Shown here: piece after piece, positions 36,001 through 51,000 of the stretch | How the letters are laid out: every line of letters starts with the position of its first letter | Numbering within the stretch: position 1 is the first letter of the stretch | Origin: Gorsachius magnificus | Lineage: Eukaryota; Chordata; Aves; Pelecaniformes; Ardeidae | DNA length: 64,000 nucleotides | NCBI GenBank assembly: GCA_034008185.1 | Contig: CM067082.1 | Span: 155,689,895 to 155,753,894 of the forward strand | Direction of reading: 5' to 3' | Notes under the pieces: generated by a model | Told to the model about the DNA's origin: nothing | The model's input: the letters and a program-made list of their open reading frames with translations, nothing else | Database searches by the model: none | Made by a program: the position numbers and the translations under genes

Positions 36001-39000
36001 TTGCTCCCCGACTCCAAAACATGTTGCAAAACCACCTTGTGTCTCCATTCTGCAAAAACTACAGCTCAGTGCTTGATCTCTGTGCTTTTGGGGATGTTTT
36101 GCTGGCACTCCAGCATTGTGGCGCTCCACGTCACACAGCAGCCACGCAGCAGCTCGTAAGCAGGAATAGCTCTCGACCCTGCTTGGCTCCAGCTGAGGAT
36201 GCAGCCACACAAGCAGCCACTGCTGTCCTGTTTCCTCGCAGGCACTGCCTTGGACCCCTGCACAGAGCACTCTCATCTTACACCTTCACCCGCTGAGGTG
36301 AGAGACAGGCACAGGGTTACTGCACTTGTCTGATGGTGTTTGCATGTTGCATGCTTTCACAGCCAAATGAACCCCTGCTCTGCAAAAAGGCGCACAACTT
36401 TTATTTCCAAATGCTCTTTAAAAACATGCTTTATATAGTTTTCTGAACCCTTCTTCTTTGTGGACACCCTCAGGAAGGCTTACTGTTATAAGAGGAAGAG
36501 TCAACTGATAACACTAGAGTATCACTTCCAGTCTGGACGAGTTTTATGCATAATGATACATGTACTTGGGACATAAAATTCAAGTGTGTGTTTGTCTTCC
36601 AAACTTGGGCTCAGCTGCCTAAAGGCAAGTCCCTGTAGACTTAGCCCATGTTTCCTTGTCTTTAGGCTGCAGCTAACAGAGGATAAAGCCTTAATATTGT
36701 GGAATAGGCAGAGCTGCCTTCTAGGCTGGGGGTGGTTAATCCTAAAATCAAGTTAAGGTTGATAATGACAGAAGTGGCCCAGTCTAATAATGCAGATTTT
36801 TACTTTGACATCTCCAAGGGGCTTTAGTTCCTATTTATAGCATTTTTCATTTAATCTTTCCTGATAGGAAAAGATGATTCGCTAAAGTAACACGGAATAG
36901 AGAGTTCATCAGCATATTAAAGTTAATGAAATGAGTGAGCCCTGCTGACCAAGTTATTAATGGCTCTTGCAGTTTTCAGACCCACTCATTGCCCACCTGA
37001 CATGTCAGCTCTTTTCATGACAGAGCTATGTTAGTCACGTACACAAGCAATAATTTATGCACTGCATTTAATGGCTTCTATAAAGCCATTACCCAGCCTC
37101 ATTTTCCTGCTTGCACTCCTGCTTACAATCTGCAGACATATGAAGTAAAAAAGTGGATAAAATATAGATTTGCTCCATGAGAGCACACCTTCTGCAGAGT
37201 TAGAAGTGGGAGAATAAAGTCAGTCAGAAGGGTAAAACAAAGGGGATGTGGGAACTTCCAAATTAAGGATGTTTTAATGCTAACTTGAAAACACAGAGAA
37301 CTTCTTAAATTTGTAAGCAATGCTCTACTTAGACTCAGGGATACATCTGGCAATTTTAAAGACAAATTCACTGCTTAAAGTAATGTGGTAGGCAAGTTAA
37401 AATTACACAGAAGTAGTCAGTTGTAGCTTTTAACTTGATGAAAGATTTCCTCCCTCCTCAGAAGACCAGTCTCAAATCCTCATTCTCAATTAGACCATGA
37501 ACTCTTTAGCAACAAAACCAGCATCTTAATGGGAAAGGATATAACTTGCTTTGGTGTTATGATCCCCTTACACAGCCATGGTGACCCAGCGTCACACCAG
37601 TGTAAACAAAAATCAGATTTACCACTGTATTAAGATTAGTGTAATTTAAATGGTCTTCAGTGCAGTGAGGCTTTACAAAGGGTGTTTGTTAAGAACAAGT
37701 TATGTGGTGTTTTCAACATTTCTGCAAGGAAATCCTGATCAAAACATATTTATCGATTTAAATAATGCACTGGTGATTTAGTGCTTACCTAAAATGGCAT
37801 TTTGTATTAATTCGCCACCCTGCTCTCAGAAGTCTGCTCATTAGAAGCCCCGTTTCTCATAAGAGAGAAGAATCACAGGCACTTAAGCTAACCACATAAA
37901 CATTATCTAAGCTGGAGAAAGAGAATTAGCTGCACCACCATCATGCCAAATGTAGTAATGTCTGCAAGTGTGTATATCTTTCTGTGGTCCAGGATGAAAG
38001 TCTAAGAGATAATGCAATTAGAGATTCCCATATACTGTAAACAGGCTGCCACAGCTGTTGGCACACAGCACTTGTGGTTTGATACAATTGTCTGGGCAAA
38101 CCACGCTTCTGAATAACTCACAACAATTTTAAACGTTGATATTAGGGTCCTCTTACCGAGCAGATCCAATCCTTCCAACCTGAGTGCTGCCTGATGCCAG
38201 AGGCTTAAGCAGAGTAAAACCTGGATCTTCAGAGTGCTCCGAAGGTGGCGCATCAGCAGCTCCTGAACCGTCCCCTTGATGGGCAGATTTCTTCTGTTAA
38301 TGTTGGAGCAGGTTATAAAACCAATTACACAGTTCAAATAGCTGCACCAATGCCTAGTCAGCAGCTTACGATTATTGCTACAAGCATGCCAGAACTTTTG
38401 ATTTACAGGACCTCCTCAGAAACTTTTCTTTAGTTTCTAACCATTGCAGGATGGAAACAAAGCAAAAGTCAGTAAAAAGCACAGTTTCATACGAAATCAT
38501 AGGGTGCAGCGTGTCACTAGAGAACCCACAGCGCACCACTACCAGTGCCAGCATGGTTGGTTTGTGTCCCTAGCCCAAGTTTTACCTGGGGTTCTGTGCT
38601 CTAGTCCCCATTACTAAGGTATCTGGCAGATTCATAATCTCACCATAGCCCTGTGAGGGTTTTGTATCAGTGGGAATTAGGTATCTAAATACTCTAACAA
38701 AACCTCACTGTAAGATACCAAACCACAGGAGAAGCCTTTGGCAGGTTACTGGACGGCTTCTCAATTCCTATGCCTGTGCTCTGGCTATAGTACCACTTTG
38801 CTCATGATAGTTTGCAGCACTAGACCATAAAAGTTGAAAACCTTTTTAACACACTAGTCCGTAAGGGGCCAACCTTCCCAATTCTTTAATCTGTACAATG
38901 AAATTTCCATATGCCTGAGACCCATCAGACTTATATCAATGGCTTGGAGATCTGAGGGAGAGGAATTTTCTGAAGTGATTTACAGTGGGACATGAAAATA

Positions 39001-42000
39001 ACTTATTAGGGGTCCTATCACTCCATGGGGGGATGTAGCTGGGTACCCTGGCAGCCTGCTGATGTGGGCCTCACCTATGTTCGTTTGCTTGCTTCCTTCA
39101 GCAGCCAAGGATGCTGAGAAGTCCCTATTGCAGCCCAACCCTTGCTGTCAGTCATGGGGCACAGTCTTGGCACGAAGCCACACGTGGATGTGATTGGTAT
39201 TCCTGTGTTTTCTGTTGCTTAAACAGCTCGAAGAAAAGTTACATACAAACAGGAAAGAAACTTAAGAGTTACAAGAGAGAATTCCTGCCTTATCATTCCA
39301 TCAGGAGAGGCTGTCAGCAGGACAGGTATTAGTGTCTCGAGCTAGCAACCATCTCAGATAACAAGGGAGAAGGAAGTGGAAGAACAGATCTAACATGATT
39401 ACAAAGTGTCCTCCTCTAGTTAATCTTTTCTGGCTGCCTACCTGAAGTGTGAGGTGCCCGATCTCCTCTTCCAGCTCTTTAACCTTTGCTTCTCGTTCAG
39501 CCACCATCTGTCTGAGCTGCTCTATAAGGCAGTTTTGTTTCTGAACCTCACTGTTCAAGTGCTGCCCCAGCATCTGCTGGGACTCCTTGTTCTTCTCGTC
39601 CTGTTGGCTCAGGTGCTTTAAGATCTCCTGCATTTGCTTCTGCTGGCTCTGATAAAATAGAAACAATGAGCAAGATATTAACTTTTGTACACAATGATTA
39701 TAAAAACCCCTGGAGTGTTTTACACCCTCCGAGACAGATACCTGTTTAGGAATGCTAGGGCAAGCCACTGCCCTGCCAAACCCATTCGTTGGTGTAAGCA
39801 CACGGATGTCACAAGTGCTACTCCAAGAATTTGGACCATTATGTTTTAAGCATGAGATCACCTTGCATCGATCCCTTGAAAAGATTGCACAGCACATCTA
39901 GGAATGCCCAGACACACGCGGCGGGGTAAGGACAGTCTGTCCCCACTGGCCCCTGCTGGTCATATCAAGACTTTAGTGACTGGACAGTGCAAGTAGAAAA
40001 GACCTGAGCAACCAAGAAATTCAGTTTGCTGGCAGCTTTGCTACTCAGTGTCGCAGAAAAGAGAGCAAGAAAGGCTGGCCTTTGACAAAGAAGGTGACTT
40101 TCATAAATCAGATAAAAGCAAAGATTTCAATGTACTTTTTCTGAAATTAGAACATGATCAGATTGCGTGATAGTGACATTAAAAGACGAGGGTAGTATGA
40201 CATGACAGCTATGAGGCTAGGCTGTTTTATCAGTGGGTTTTGGAGTTTTTCCTTATACTGACAAATCTAATATTTGTCAGGCAGTTTGTTCTGTCAGACC
40301 AACAAACTGCAAGCAAGGTGCTTCTTTGGTGTAAAGGATAAAACAGGTTAACCATTCCTTCCCAAGTAAATCCGTGTCTTTCTGTAATAATTCTGGTGAG
40401 AATGCTCACACTTAGCAAAAGTGACAACTGTTACTTGGCTCTTCTGTAATCTGCCTAATCTGCTGGTCAGTACCCGAATTCCCCACAGCTGCCTGGTGTG
40501 CAGAAAGGTGAATGCCAGCTTAGTCATAAGCAGGTCTTAGCTAAAACCTATGTACAGAAGCAAGGAAATGTAAGTGATCTGAAACTTGTGAGGAGCTGGG
40601 TCAGAAAACACAGAACTCATCTTACTAAGAAGTGGCATATTGTCTAATTTTTTTTTTTTTTTGGGGGGGGGAGGAGACTAGAATCATGGCAGGACAAAAG
40701 GGTTCTGCAAGACCACGAGAGCAGCCATTTATTTCAGCATAACTGCCATCTTGAGTTTCTGCTAATACTCTTGGTTTTCTTCAAAAAAGCCAAGCTAAGT
40801 CCTCTCAGCCGAAAAAGCCAGGCCATGTCCTCTCAGCTCCAGCCTATTGCAAGTGAACGTCCACATGGTTTAGCATTCATGGTTCAGCTCATGTGTTCTG
40901 GGCTGTGCCACACAAAAAATTAAAGTGCAAGACTGCAGGCATTCTCAGAAGAAAAAATAAAATAATCTACCAATGGAGCTGAACGCAGAACAGAGAATAC
41001 AGTCCAGCTTCATGGGTCAGGAATGAAGCCCTTCCTCTACCTACTAGAGAATCCTATTTCAATCCTTCTGCAAAATGTTTCTTACAACGTTTGCAGTTTA
41101 GAGTCACTTGCCTGCAACTGTGTCACGCCTGGCGCTGTCTTGCACTCTTTACATGATCTGATCCAAAATGCAGAAGGGCTTTAGCTGACTACAAAACCTC
41201 TGGCTGTCACAGTTTGATTCATCAGGCCCCGGCATACCCTAAGGTTCTCCGTGTCATCGTGTCATTACATGACATCATGTTTCATCACTTATAGAAAGAA
41301 GGCTGGCTCTGCGGGGGCTGGGACCGACAGTAATACTCAGACTGTACCAGTAAGGCGTCTATGAGCTCATCGTCGTGTTTTCCCTTCTCCAGCAAGGTTA
41401 CGATCTGTCCCTTCAGGGTTTTCACTTCACAGCACAGTACTTTGTTCCTGGCTTTTGACGCATCAAGCTTTTTTTTCACTTCCTCATGACTTTTTTGGAG
41501 AGCATCACGGTCCCCGGTGAGTTTCTGCAGTGATGCAAACACATCATAGGAAATTACAGTTATAGCCTATCACCAAGCCCTGGGTGCTTTGGCGAGCTAA
41601 AGGAATCACACATCACCTGGTAGAATCTAAAAAAAATGGAACTGGCATACCACATCATCCCTAAGTAAGTAGAAATTATAAATGCTACTGCTCGCTGCTT
41701 GCTTGGCAGCATCAAAAAAGGTCTATCTGCTCAGGAGTACAAGTGGACCAGGGTGACTCAGTATGTGCCAGGAAGCAAATGATACCTTTCTGTTAAAACC
41801 TAATTCTCTAAAGTCCTGCTTTTTCATTTGCCTCACCACTCCCCATGGGGAAACTCTCTTCCTTTCAGATACAGGGTGGTGATGCCACACCAACTACTAG
41901 AAGCTGTCCTTGGCATACACTGCCTCCCTGTGCCATTTCTTTACCTAGATGAAACCGTCCAGGGAGCAGGCTAGCATTTAAGTAGTAATGGACAAGTACA

Positions 42001-45000
42001 GGGGAAGTTTTTGTGAATGGAGCCTGAAACACAAAGGCAGAAGTGGAACCACACAGGTTACAGTTATTGAGGAATGTCCTCCCTGTGCTGTGTGCCCGTA
42101 GCTATAAATCTTCTCTTTCATTCTCATGGCCACGAGAGAAAGACGTGCATCACCCCATTGCTCATTCTGTTGCACGATTAAATTGTGGTGAGAAAAGCAG
42201 CAGCTAATCAAGCTCTGGGATGGTGCCAGATGGCCTTTACAGACACCAATATAGGAAAGGAGCACCGGGAAATGTGCCTTGCTAACCTAAATATGTGCAG
42301 CTGACTCCCACTCCCCACATTTCTGGCCTAGGTATCCCTTCCACCTCAGGGTTTACTACATGTGCCACTAGCTATAGCCTCTCTCAACCCTTAAATGCTG
42401 GATGCCTCCTTATTTTTGTAGCAACTACATGTGATAGATGGAGGGTAAGACCCATTTTCAGGATGCCTCTTATAGGATGTCTGGTGTAATACTCAACTTT
42501 ATTCTATGCAAATGTAGAAGCCCACAGCCATACAGATACATGAATGTGAGGGGGATGCTTGTATTTAACAGTGCATGAAGGATGCACATCTGGCCAAAGG
42601 GTGAGGGGGATGCTATAGAGCTTGGATGCAGCTGTAGCAGGGTTTCTTTCTACATATGTCTTCAATGTAAAGCCAGCACCAGCTGCAATTGTAACCCAGG
42701 GCCTCTCTCCCTCTTTCTAACATCAGGCGCAGTTGTCAGGTGGCCACATTTCAGGCCAAGTGGATGCATCCCACACACAAATTATGAAGCAGAGGGGAAG
42801 ACCAAATCTTGTACTGCAGAGGTATGCCTGGCCACGCGAGAGTGCAATACCGACAGCAAGCGTGGAAGCCTTTTGCTCAGTCTGTGAAATGTGGCAGAAC
42901 TTCCTCCAGGAGATCAGGTGGGTTTCTGAAATGGTCTCTGGGCATGGTGTAACAGAGACCCTGAAGGTAAGGCAAATTTCCACACGCTATATACCCAAAC
43001 AAGACTCTGCCAGCTCACAGGTTTTTACCTCCAAAGTTTCTTTCTTTTCTTTTTCCAAGCTGCGAATCTTCAGCAAGTTTTTCTCTTGGGCTGACAACTT
43101 CCTTGGATCAGTAAGGGCCAGCAATTCTTCATCAATCTCACTCAGTGATGTTCTGGTCTTGTTTTGACCCAACTGATTCTCCAGCTCTCGAACCTAGGGG
43201 ACAATAATGACAACTCATCTAGAGCCCTTACAGTGGTCCAGCATCAAAGATCACATAACCTAAGGGAACTCAGGCTGTAGCATTGTATTACTTACTTGAT
43301 ATTATCATGGTTAACTAAGACAGAGCAGTATCTCTTCCTTCAAATTGAAATTTGTTAGCTGCTAATGAATATGCAGGTGTCTAGGGCATCTGTGCAGGGA
43401 GGAGATATGACACAAGACCTACAGGAGATGCAAGACACATGGGAAATCTGTACCTTATTGGAGCCACACGTGGAGACCAGGCAGACACTTCCAAACCATC
43501 TTGAATGTCACCAAACACAAGTGTGGGCAACATAATAATACCTTAGATCTCCTCTAAAAGGGCAAACACCCACTCACCTATATATATTTATGCATCTTGG
43601 TCTTTAGCAGACTCACCATCCAGGATGTCCACAAAGTAAACACCTAAGGCACAGCTCACTAGCCTGAACATAGGTACCTAGAACTGTTTGAGATGCCCTG
43701 GGATATTGGAGACACATATGATTCAGGATCTGCAAGACATGCATACTCCTCTGCAGAGATGACCAGAGGTCAGAAGGACACCCTACAGCATCTCATCTGG
43801 CATTACACACCTACGTGTGGTCAAGTGAACTCAGCCCCTGCACCTCAGCTATTCACTACAGATTTCTTTTACAGTCAACAGAAGGAAATGGGCACTGCTG
43901 CAGCACAGCTCCTCTGCCCTGTTCTGGAGGTGTCTTCTAAGATAAGATGCACCTACCTCACTTTTGATCCAGTGACTGGATTTATAAGATCCCCACTGAC
44001 TACAGAAGGGGCCCGAGGAGGCTGGCTCAGAAAAGGAATTTCTACATTACAGTAAAGTACAGTATGTACAGTCCTCAGAGGAATCCCAGCCAGAGGTCTA
44101 ACAGAAGGAAAACGTAATTCGCTCAAAGGAAAGTAGAGGTTAACAATTTCAGTCAAACAGAGTGCAAAAATCACAGTGTGTTGGCATATAAATAAACAGC
44201 AGAAAAATAGGAAAAATATGTATCAAATTGCCCAAGAGAAGTTTTATTTAAGATGCAGATAAAACTGCCTCCCTGTCTCAAGCTGACATTTCAGCTAGAC
44301 CGTGCCCTTCAGAAGATTCAAGAGTTAAAGATTTTACTGAAGTTCCTGGGGGAATAACTTTAAAATCTTATCTGGCCTCAATTCTGGCTTTAGGCACTGA
44401 ACAAAGGTATCTAAGTAAGAGCACAGACACTGACAGGGTTCCTTCTGTACTCAGTGGAGAGAGGCACCTTCAGAACATCCTGGGATTTTAACTAGGCTGC
44501 CATAGCTCTCCAAGGTCACTGGACTCTCTCCTTCAACACAGATGTGAAAGGTTCCTAGCTTAAATACTGAAACTTGCGTGTTTGCAATAGACTAATTAAC
44601 ATTGTTTGCAGGAACTCTGAAAGACCCTGCACACATCAACACATATTTAATGTTTAACATCCACCACCCCGCCCCATGCACGTGCATACGCATACACACA
44701 AGCATACCAAAAAACTATTCCAAAAGTTACCATAAAGTGTTTTATTCTAACAGTTGCTTTCTTCAACATAGAAAAGACTGGTTGTGTACTTGCAGTAAAC
44801 ACTGTACTGGGACACACCTTATAAGCAAGTATAGGTGTTAAAAAATTCTTAATGAAGAACTAAAAGTATCTTTACTTTAAACTGAGGTAATATCTGTATT
44901 TAGAGAGAGCATCCCAGCACCCAGTTTACATGGCACCATGCAGGGTCTCAACTCACCTTGCTTTGGAGAACAAGAATTTGCTGGGCTCGTCCACGCCAGC

Positions 45001-48000
45001 TGCCAGAATTGGTCAAGAGACTTTGAATATTTACATCTTCACCAACTTCATTTGCTAAAAGCTATTAAAAAGGGATTAACATCAACAAGAAGGCTAGGCT
45101 TAAATACATGTGTTGGGAAGAGGGGAGGAAAAGCTACTCTCCAGAAATAAACACAAAACACTCTATCTATACTCAGTGGCCTTTACTGCCTGTATGTGAT
45201 ATTCTGTATCCCCATAAGCTCTTTCAGATCATTATCACAATACAGAGTGTTGGTGCTTAGCAGGGGTTTGGCTAACATGAATTATTTCACTTTGTGAGGT
45301 GGGTAACTCAGTATTTTGATGTTTGAGCAATATTCTTTGATTTTTTAAAAATGTGAATCTGTGTTTTGCTGCCTGCCTATGGAGAGTGTCAAATTGTACT
45401 GTCTAGCTGTATAGCTGGGTGCCAAACCGGGCTACTTTTGTGAAAAGAGGATTTCAAATTCATCACCAAGGTTTACTGAGCATTGCTAACAGTTTTCAAT
45501 ATACACAATTATTTTTGATATAATGAGTACTTAACCAGAACTAAACAGGAACAGAGTAAAGATATTGTCTTAATACACACCCTTGCAATCAGGAATTGAG
45601 CCAATCTCTCTTGCACAATTCCGACACAGCCACATTAACAAGAGCTAAAATTAGTATGAAGAGCGTTTAAATTATTTATAAAAAGGTCAGCAGACTTCTA
45701 TTTTTAGGACTATATTCTCTAGTCTGATCTGCATTGCAGGTCTCTTATGCAAAGTAATGAAACCAAAGGAAACAGAGCACATAGTAACGCATTAAAATCC
45801 ATCATGAATCAAAGAGGAAAAGGTTACTCTGGATGTCACTCCACCAAACTGTTTAAACATGTGCTTTAGTTTAAAGCATGGTCTTTAATTCCATTGACTT
45901 CCATGGGACTGAAGCCTACATTAAAAGTAAATACATAATGAAACGGTTTGGAAAGGAGGAATGGACCTGAACGTATGCTTCAAATCAATCACAAACCTAT
46001 TTTGCTGAACTGGGACTTCCAAACCTTACGGAATCTGTGCCCACCATAGCAACAGAAATAATGGCTACAGTCATCCAGCTGTGGTGGCAGAGTGGGAAAC
46101 CTGTGTGTCCATGTGCATACCCTTCCAACACAGCCACTACACCTCTGTCTTTTCTTATCCCCTTACAGTTCACTGAAATACTTCATAGAGGATAATCAAA
46201 GCTCAAAAGAAGCCTCCTGCTGGTTTCACAAGAATATACCTCTTTCACAGGATCCCAGCCAGAGACTGCATCCTGCAACAGTACCTTTTGGGTCATCTTC
46301 AGTTCCTGTTTTGCAGATTGGAGTTGATTACGATACTCCATCACTTTAAAGTTGGCTGTGGTTAATTTTTCTTGCAATGCTTTCACTTCTGGACTTTCAG
46401 CCTTTGGAGAGAAGAATATACTCAGGTAAGAACAGAATCTCGGGGAAAAACTGACATGATCAAGATCCACAGATCCAGCAGGATCACACAATCTGTTTCT
46501 CCCCTTCCCTAATTTTTGGGGTCTTAGAGAAGGTACAAATAGAGCAATCTGGTCACAAAACTGGTGACAGGCATACATCCTTGTCATAAGGAAAGGACTG
46601 CACAATAGGAGAGAACTAAGTATTGGCTTTTGATTTCCTCTCTTTAATTACAATTCGTACCAAGTTTCCTTCTGTCATCTTCAGAGTTGATTGCTTGATT
46701 CCTGCATCACCACCACCAAGAGAATGTACTTTTTCTATGGCTGTCTGTAGCTAGAAAAAAAATGAATTGTTATTATAGAATGAATACAGTGAAGAGCATA
46801 CCTCCATGGAATATTAATTAGCAAAAAAGTACAACATGGATGTTTATTTACTCAAAAAATAAAAAATTACTTCATTTTCCCTTATTTTTTAAACGCAATC
46901 TGTAGAAAATCATACATTTTTTCCCTGAAATGCTTCCCAAAGAAGCATGTACTATTTTACTGTGGGATCACTTCAGTGAAAATGTCTCTGACTTGCTGAG
47001 ATGGGATCAGTTATCAAGTATGGATACTTATGGGGGATTTCATCACCACAGGTTCATAAATTGTTTATATACATAAATGCAAATCCAGTACAGTACAGAT
47101 CAGGATGTTGTCTCTGGATTCTGGATGCCAGTTTACTCATTTTTCAAGAATATCACAGGCTATTTCATAAAAAGCACACAGTTCTACTCACCAGAGGAAT
47201 TTAAAAGGAGAAATGACTACCTAATACCCTATAGCTCAATTTAGTAATGGGATTAAGGGTCTTTCTCTTTAGCTGGTAGCTCTAAGGCAGTGTTTCTCAA
47301 CTTGTGAAGAATATATCCTGTTGCTTGCCACAGCAAAGGCAGGCAGACATACAGCCCTTCCTGCTCTGAACCATGTCCTACATTGAGGTTGCAAAGACTT
47401 CTTACTGGATGGGAGCACAGTGAATTTGAAGGCCAGGGAACGTTGCTTTAAAGGGCTGAGACTTCATTCTTTGAGGTGGGTGGAAAATCTTAATAATTTG
47501 CCTGAATAAAAGAAGGCTCTAAGGAATAGCTCCTTCATGAGGGTGATATCTGGGGAAACACAGAGTGTAACTCAGAGCCAGCTCTAATGTCACCCCTTCT
47601 TTGCAAGTGAATCAATGGTTAGGCCACCCCTTCTACCCAGTTCATAAACTCTTTTAGTCAATAGACTGAGTGAGAAATTGCAGCTAGTGTTGGCAGCTTC
47701 TAGGTCAAATTCTAAGGAAATTTTCTGCAAACATCTGTTTGCAGTTGTCGTTTACACGTACCACCCTTTCCTAAGCGATTGCTCAATGGCCACACCTTCC
47801 TTTTTGTTTGTGGAAACATAGTAATGTTAAAAGACTTATGATTTATGTATTTTTCAGTTTTCATACAAGCAAAGAGCTAACAATTATGTAAAATAACAGC
47901 ATTTTCCCCTGGTGAAAGTACATATTGTGATGCATTTGTAAGGTACCACCACAATTCATTTTGCAGAGTTTAAGGCACGTAGAGAGGGATGAAACTCAAC

Positions 48001-51000
48001 TCACAAATGAACATATTCCTTGTTTGCAGTGTGGGTGTCTCTATAAAGAATGGAGTCTAGTCAATACAGCCAGGGAGGCCTAGTCTTTACAGTAGACACC
48101 TACAGTACATCAAGTGGATGCACTGAGTGCGGACTCGGCTTTGTTGCCCATCCACAGCTGTCAGGTCCCATTCGAGCCATCCACGGGTACCCAGAAGCCC
48201 TTCCACCAGGACTGCCAGTCCTGTCATGTCTAACAAGCCCTGCAGGGATGGCCAAGAGGGCAAGTGGCATCTCAGATTGTACTTTTACACTTATGCGTGG
48301 GCAACTGAATTGCACTTCAGTTGTCTTGGTTCTTTCTAAAATCAGTGGAAAAAGATGAGCGTGTCTAGACAGTGATTCAGCATAGCTTAAGAGTTACCAA
48401 AGGGATAGTTCCTATCTCTGACAGCTCTTTCATCACTCAACATTTCTCATAGATACCACCCGCTGTCAAACATTGCTTTAATTTTACCCATCTTTTGCAT
48501 CTTCATGTAGTTCTACTGAACAAGTACCATCCACAAACTCCTCCAGTGACCATTAGTTTAGAGAAAAGCCATCTCAAATGAGGCTGTGAGAAAATTACAG
48601 ACCCTTGACCAGGGTACGGTTTCAGTGGGGTTCGGGCTGTGGCTCATCTTTACTTTAGATGAGCCAGGTTGCTGCGTTTGGTTTTGATGGTGCTGGTCTC
48701 TAAGGCCAGATTAGTTCATATCTAAAGTGTCCATCTCTGCTTTGACCAGAAATTATTGTTTCTGGAAAATTTCTGTTTGCTTTGGGTTTGATTTCTTTTC
48801 CTGAAATGTCTGTGGTTCTTTCTTTTGGGTTAATATCTGACAATTTTTTAAGTTTCTATTTGAATAATAGTCATTACACTTCTACAATAGGGGATTATAA
48901 CCAAGTTGATTTTTCTTGAAATTATTCACTGCTTGCTCCCCTACTTGTATGATTTTGTAGGTCCACAACTACACCTGATATTTCTTGGCCAGCCTCCCAA
49001 CTCTTTGACAAGGCCCCTCTGACCAGATCGCTCTGGATTTATGCAGGAGTTTTCAAAGATTTAATCTACCATTTCTTGATCTTTCAGGTAAGTAGGGTAC
49101 AATTCAGACAGATGCATGATTCATGGTGATACGGGATTGTGAAAGATGGAGTCAAAACGCATTTGTTAGCATGACAGACATTACTGAGCCATATAAATAA
49201 TGTCTCCTAAGGAAGCAAAGCATTAAATATTATCCAGAATTTCACCAGTATTGTGTAAGGGAGTGCAGTAGTAGCCAATGAACAAAGTAAACTGACACCA
49301 GAGCATCTAATTTTCATTTCAGCAGTCACCTGAGTAAAATTATTCCTGTGAAAGGTTAGCATATGTAAAAAATTCGTACTAAATCACAAAAATAAATTTG
49401 ACTGAGTGAAGGTTTGGTTTCTTAAGCGATATAGTTTTTTACTGTCTCAGTTCTGGAAGTACTTGTACCAGAAAACAGCTTTGATTATAAAGCTTAGAAG
49501 AACAGAGTACTAATTCATGAGTGGGAATGTAAGACATAATGGTATGAAATTTGCTCCTCCTCACACACACACACAAAACAAAATCAGAAAAATGTCATTG
49601 CCATACTGCTAGAAAGGCCTCTGTGCTTCAAACACAAGTGAACATTCCAAACTGGTATTTCATAAATCTTTCTGTCATTATAACTTACTGATCTCCTTTC
49701 TTATCTCCTCGTTTCTGCAAAGGTGGAAACAGCTGAGGGCACACATCCCTCTCTCCTATCATGGACAGAAATTATAAGAACTCAAAGCAAGCATGGATGA
49801 AAGAGCAAATTCAAAAAGGGAACATGAATTAAACCCAATTTCTGCAGCTGCTCTATCCCACAAGCTGGATTTCTATGTTTTAGCATGCAATAAGAGAACA
49901 AGAAAAACGCCTCACTTCTTTCTCCAGCTCTTTGACTTTGTTACTCAGTTGCTTCACTTTGGCTTTTTCACTCTCAGTCTCGGCAGTTATCTCGCGATTC
50001 TTTTTTGCCAATTCAACTATTTTAGTAGCTGCAACATCTCCAGCTAGTCCAGACGCCCCTGGAAAGTACACACAAAAGCAAGGGACATATTTTACAGGCA
50101 AGATTCAGAATAGATGATGCTTTTGTTCTCTGTTCAGTGCACAGTGTACTTTTATTGTCTAACCCATTTCTCTCAGAGCCGTGCCAGGCACTTAGATGAA
50201 CAAGTGAGGGAAAAGAGGCATCAGTGATTCCAACTGGATTTCTTGGTCCTTTGAGTCAGAATCTCATTGTGGCTCGCAAAGCCACATGTCGGAAGGCCAC
50301 AACAGTGGTTGGAGCAAAGTTTCTATGCAGAAAGGGTAGAGGTGTTTTCTGCTCACCGCTGTGAAGGACAGTTATGAACAGGCTTTTGCGGCATATTACA
50401 GAAAAAGACAACACTATTTTGCACTGGTTGTTTACTACCTGAGGAGTTGCTGAAACAGAGGTGCGAACTTTTCTAGACATCTGTCCTAAAAGGTCGGGCG
50501 CGCTGTTACAGTTGGGTCCTGGATAATGTCCAGGAAACTTCATTGTGCCTATTTATACGCCCCTTGTGATTATACATGGAGCCTTACTGTATTACTCTTC
50601 TAATTGCTCTTTTAAGCAGATACCTCACTCACCTCCTCATCAGAGAGGGTTTGATTAGTGTCACGAATAAAATAATCCCCAGGACTGGCTCGTGTGTCAC
50701 TTGGCTTTTGTTAACACCAGATAGGTGAAGAAAAGTTCTCGCACAAGTGCAAAATCAGTATAATTGCATACAATGTCCACGGAAACCTCTAGCTCAGCAG
50801 TGAATATCAGCTTGCAATAACAAATCCTTGGTGGGATATATGAAGATTGAACTCAGCTGCTGTCATCCTTTTTAACTTTTTCACTCTCTTTGAGAGATCT
50901 GAAGTAATGACTTTTCTACTGTGAAGGTTATATTCAAGAACCAGTGACATGCAAGGGTGACAGATCACTCAAGTGAATTCTGAGTCCCATAAAACCCCTA

